Made by a program: the position numbers and the translations under genes
From: Halalkaliarchaeum desulfuricum
GTDB lineage: Archaea > Halobacteriota > Halobacteria > Halobacteriales > Haloferacaceae
Direction of reading: 5' to 3'
NCBI RefSeq assembly: GCF_002952775.1
Contig: NZ_CP025066.1
Span: 1,674,001-1,738,000, forward strand
Length of the DNA: 64,000 nt
Shown here: positions 61,918 to 64,000 of the stretch, in pieces
How positions within the stretch are numbered: position 1 is the first letter of the stretch
Layout of the letters: every line of letters begins with the position of its first letter
Notes under the pieces: model-generated
Databases searched by the model: none
Seen by the model: the letters and a program-made list of their open reading frames with translations, nothing else
Told to the model about the DNA's origin: nothing

Positions 61918-62070
61918 ATGGGCAAGAAATCGAAGGCCAAGAAGAAGCGGCTGGCCAAAAAGGAGCGCCAGAACACGCGCGTTCCCGCGTGGGTGATGAT
62001 GAAGACGAACATGGAAGTGACCCGGAACCCGAAGCGCCGAAACTGGCGACGTAGCGACCTCGACGAATAA
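61918..62070 (+). CDS. rpl39e: 50S ribosomal protein L39e
   Basis: A 50-residue basic protein, [20 protein letters not shown], ending [11 protein letters not shown], which is the L39e signature. It starts the L39e-L31e-aIF6 operon (TAATG overlap with the next gene). Its AT-rich promoter (gattttat) lies some 30 bases upstream. Confidence 0.98.
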   Translation: MGKKSKAKKKRLAKKERQNTRVPAWVMMKTNMEVTRNPKRRNWRRSDLDE

Positions 62071-62345
62071 TGAGTACGAGTGATTTCGAGGAGCGCGTCG
62101 TGACCGTCCCGCTCCGCGACGCCAGAAAGGCCTCCGTACAGGAGCGCGCCGACGAGGCGATGTCGATCGTGCGCAGTCACCTCGCACAACACTTCAGCGT
62201 CGACGAGGACGCCATCCGGCTCGACCCGAGCGTCAACGAGGCGATCTGGGCGAACGGGCGGCAGAGCCCTCCGTCGAAGCTCCGGGTTCGCGCAGCCCGG
62301 TTCGTCGAGGACGACGAGGCGATCGTCGAGGCGGAACCGGCCTGA
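62070..62345 (+). CDS. rpl31e: 50S ribosomal protein L31e
   Basis: 91 residues, [20 protein letters not shown], with [20 protein letters not shown] and [19 protein letters not shown], standard for archaeal L31e. Overlaps the L39e stop by one base and lies one base before aIF6. Confidence 0.98.
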   Translation: MSTSDFEERVVTVPLRDARKASVQERADEAMSIVRSHLAQHFSVDEDAIRLDPSVNEAIWANGRQSPPSKLRVRAARFVEDDEAIVEAEPA

Positions 62346-62346
62346 C

Positions 62347-63009
62347 GTGCTTCGGGCTTCCTTCGCCGGGTCGTCGTACGTCGGCGTCTTCGCCCGGACG
62401 ACCAACGGAGTCCTGCTGGTTCGCCCCGACCTCGATGAGGGGCTGGTGAGTGACCTCGCCGAGGAACTGGCGGTGGAGGCCCACCCGACGACGGTCGCCG
62501 GCTCGAACACCGTCGGGGCGCTCGCAGTCGGCAACGAGAACGGGATTTTGGTCTCCGAACGCGTCACCGAACGGGAACGGACGTCGATCGAGGACGTTGC
62601 CGACCTGCCGGTGTTCGAGTTGCCCGGACGGATCAACGCCGCGGGCAACGTCGTCCTCGCGAACGACTACGGCGCGTACGTCCATCCCGAACTGACCGAC
62701 GAAGCGGTCGACGCCGTCGGCGACGCCCTCGAGGTGCCCGTCGAACGCGGGAGTTTCGGGGACGTTCGGACCGTCGGCACTGCCGCCGTGGCGACCAACC
62801 GTGGTGCGCTTTGTCACCCGAAGTCGCGCGAACCCGAACTCGAGGCGCTCGAAGCCCATCTCGACGTGCGTGCCGACCTGGGCACCATCAACTACGGGGC
62901 GCCGCTGGTCGGCTCCGGGCTGCTCGCCAACGACTCCGGCTACGTCGCCGGCGAGAACACCACCGGTCCCGAACTGGGGCGCATCGAGGACGCGCTCGGC
63001 TATATCTGA
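62347..63009 (+). CDS. eif6: Translation initiation factor aIF6 (GTG start)
   Basis: 220 residues from a GTG at 62347 ([20 protein letters not shown]). The repeating pentein units are visible ([59 protein letters not shown]). aIF6 binds the 50S subunit and prevents premature joining. Third gene of the ribosomal operon. Confidence 0.97.
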   Translation: MLRASFAGSSYVGVFARTTNGVLLVRPDLDEGLVSDLAEELAVEAHPTTVAGSNTVGALAVGNENGILVSERVTERERTSIEDVADLPVFELPGRINAAGNVVLANDYGAYVHPELTDEAVDAVGDALEVPVERGSFGDVRTVGTAAVATNRGALCHPKSREPELEALEAHLDVRADLGTINYGAPLVGSGLLANDSGYVAGENTTGPELGRIEDALGYI

Positions 63010-63094
63010 GCGAATTCATCCGGCTTCTGGCGGTTTTTTCGGGATGGTTTCCGACGTCGAGGCCGAATCCGAGCGATAATCGACTCGATGTCGG

Positions 63095-64000
63095 TCACTC
63101 GTGGGCTCTGGCGATGGCCTCCCCGGCCCGCCGGCTCGCCCGTTCGCGGACCGCCGCCTGGTCGAGAACCTGCACGTCCCGGTCGCGCATGAGCACCGTT
63201 CCGTCACACACCGTGTGACGCACGTCGCTCCCCCGCGCGGCGTACGCGAGATGGCTCACGACGTCGTGACGCGGCGTGAGATGGGGTGCCTCGAAGTCGA
63301 CGACCGCGAGATCCGCCGCCGCGCCGGGTTGGATCCGCCCCCCCGGCAGCCCGACTGCGTCGGCTCCCTCGGCGGTCGCCATCCGGACGACCGTGTCGGC
63401 CGGGACGGCGCTTGCATCGTCGGCGGCGAGCTTGCCGATCATGGCGGCGTCACGCATTTCGCCGAACATGTCGAGATCGTTGTTCGAGGCCGCGCCGTCG
63501 GTGCCCAGGCCGACGGTGACGCCCGCCTCGAGCAGCTTTTCCACGGGGGCCATCCCCGAGGCGAGTTTCATGTTCGAGGCGGGACAGTGGATCACGCCGG
63601 TCCCCGACTCCGCCAGTAGTTCGATCTCCCGATCGTCGACGTGGACGCCGTGTGCGAGGAAGTCCTCGGCGGAGAGTCCGAGTTTCCGTGCGTACTCGAG
63701 GGGTCGCATCCCCCAATCCTCGAGGATCGGTTCGACCTCGTCGGTCGTCTCGTTCGCATGGAGGTGGACCGGAACGCCGATCTCCCGGGCGGCCGAAAAC
63801 GCCTCCCGGAGGTACTCCTCGCTGACCGTCGTAAGCGAGTGTGGCGCGACCATCGACCGGATCCGTCCGCCGCCGGCGCCGTCGAATTCGCGGGCGATTT
63901 CGACGCTCTCCTCGAGGTCCGCGCGGGCCTCGGCTTCGTCCTTGCCGACGGTGACGACCCCGTGGCCCAGCCGGGCCCGCAGTCCGGTGCGCTCGACCAC
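63095..64000 (-). CDS. Amidohydrolase (MTA/SAH deaminase type), partial at right edge
   Basis: The C-terminal 301 residues of a larger enzyme; the N-terminal metal-binding HxH lies outside the window. Visible are VPVHLHANETTDEVEPI, AHGVHVDDREIELLAES, GTGVIHCPASNMKLASGMAP and TVGLGTDGAASNNDLDMFGE, which supply the other His and Asp ligands and the catalytic Glu of the adenosine/S-adenosylhomocysteine deaminase-like group. It ends convergently with aIF6. Confidence 0.92.
   Translation of the reverse strand: MVERTGLRARLGHGVVTVGKDEAEARADLEESVEIAREFDGAGGGRIRSMVAPHSLTTVSEEYLREAFSAAREIGVPVHLHANETTDEVEPILEDWGMRPLEYARKLGLSAEDFLAHGVHVDDREIELLAESGTGVIHCPASNMKLASGMAPVEKLLEAGVTVGLGTDGAASNNDLDMFGEMRDAAMIGKLAADDASAVPADTVVRMATAEGADAVGLPGGRIQPGAAADLAVVDFEAPHLTPRHDVVSHLAYAARGSDVRHTVCDGTVLMRDRDVQVLDQAAVRERASRRAGEAIARAHE

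Overview
The window is haloarchaeal chromosome (class Halobacteria). The evidence is the strongly acidic proteome, Tat and lipobox signals, an S-layer glycoprotein ending in a PGF-CTERM-type anchor, HTH-10 (Bat-type) and winged-helix regulators, ISH3/IS630/IS110 insertion sequences, TATA-box promoters, and the rpl39e-rpl31e-aIF6 operon near the right end. No genus can be assigned from this sequence alone. The order suggests a large accessory, repeatedly invaded region (about 1-51.8 kb) next to a tRNA-Cys gene, followed by ordinary core chromosome (51.9-64 kb) that carries one small accessory island (55.6-60.1 kb).

Left accessory part. 1-1.4 kb: a HAD-like gene, an ADP-ribosylglycohydrolase and two tiny genes. 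1.5-4.4 kb is a gene graveyard: a frameshifted membrane gene, an IS630 half, an ISH3-family C-terminus and a histidine-kinase fragment, with one intact Bat-type regulator. 4.4-7.2 kb: a Bax1-like nuclease and XPB helicase operon. 7.4-20.8 kb is the most distinctive block: about 17 same-strand, tightly coupled genes for small membrane proteins, signal-peptide proteins, one FtsK/HerA/VirB4-like ATPase, two membrane/coiled-coil proteins and a 607-residue polytopic protein. It looks like the structural/transfer module of an integrated plasmid, virus or vesicle-forming element. Between 10.5 and 12.1 kb it contains three tRNA-like acceptor/T-arm structures, two of them directly upstream of start codons.

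Middle. 21-26.3 kb: a GNAT enzyme, an M50-like membrane protease, a SecD-head-like lipoprotein, an intact ISH3-family transposase gene, and broken integrase and metallo-beta-lactamase genes. 27.2-35.1 kb: a TetR regulator followed by a long run encoding a polyprenyl-synthase-like pseudo-enzyme, membrane proteins, a GIDE-like protein and an ABC-2 exporter. 35.2-38.9 kb: a lipoprotein, two DUF4870-like proteins, a winged-helix membrane protein and a truncated PH-like gene cut by an IS630 half. 39.8-45.4 kb: a serine recombinase, a broken IS110, a full S-layer glycoprotein gene and a four-repeat HNH-associated protein. 45.5-51.8 kb: a replication operon on the minus strand (two small zinc proteins, a coiled-coil DNA-binding candidate, a C5-cytosine methylase, a J-domain protein, a DUF6884-like protein and an MCM helicase) with palindromic operator-like sites at its promoter. 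It ends just short of the 3' end of tRNA-Cys, a classic integration site.

Right part. 52-55.6 kb: conserved genes (DUF5778-like, DUF1028-like, PUA protein, DUF7562-like, RNase II/R-type exonuclease). 55.6-60.1 kb: an island with two orphan genes, then a DUF7342/DUF6516-type toxin-antitoxin-like pair and an ERCC4 nuclease bracketed by inverted, structured repeats. 60.1-64 kb: DedA/SNARE-like protein, HemB, ribosomal L39e and L31e, aIF6 and an amidohydrolase cut by the window edge.
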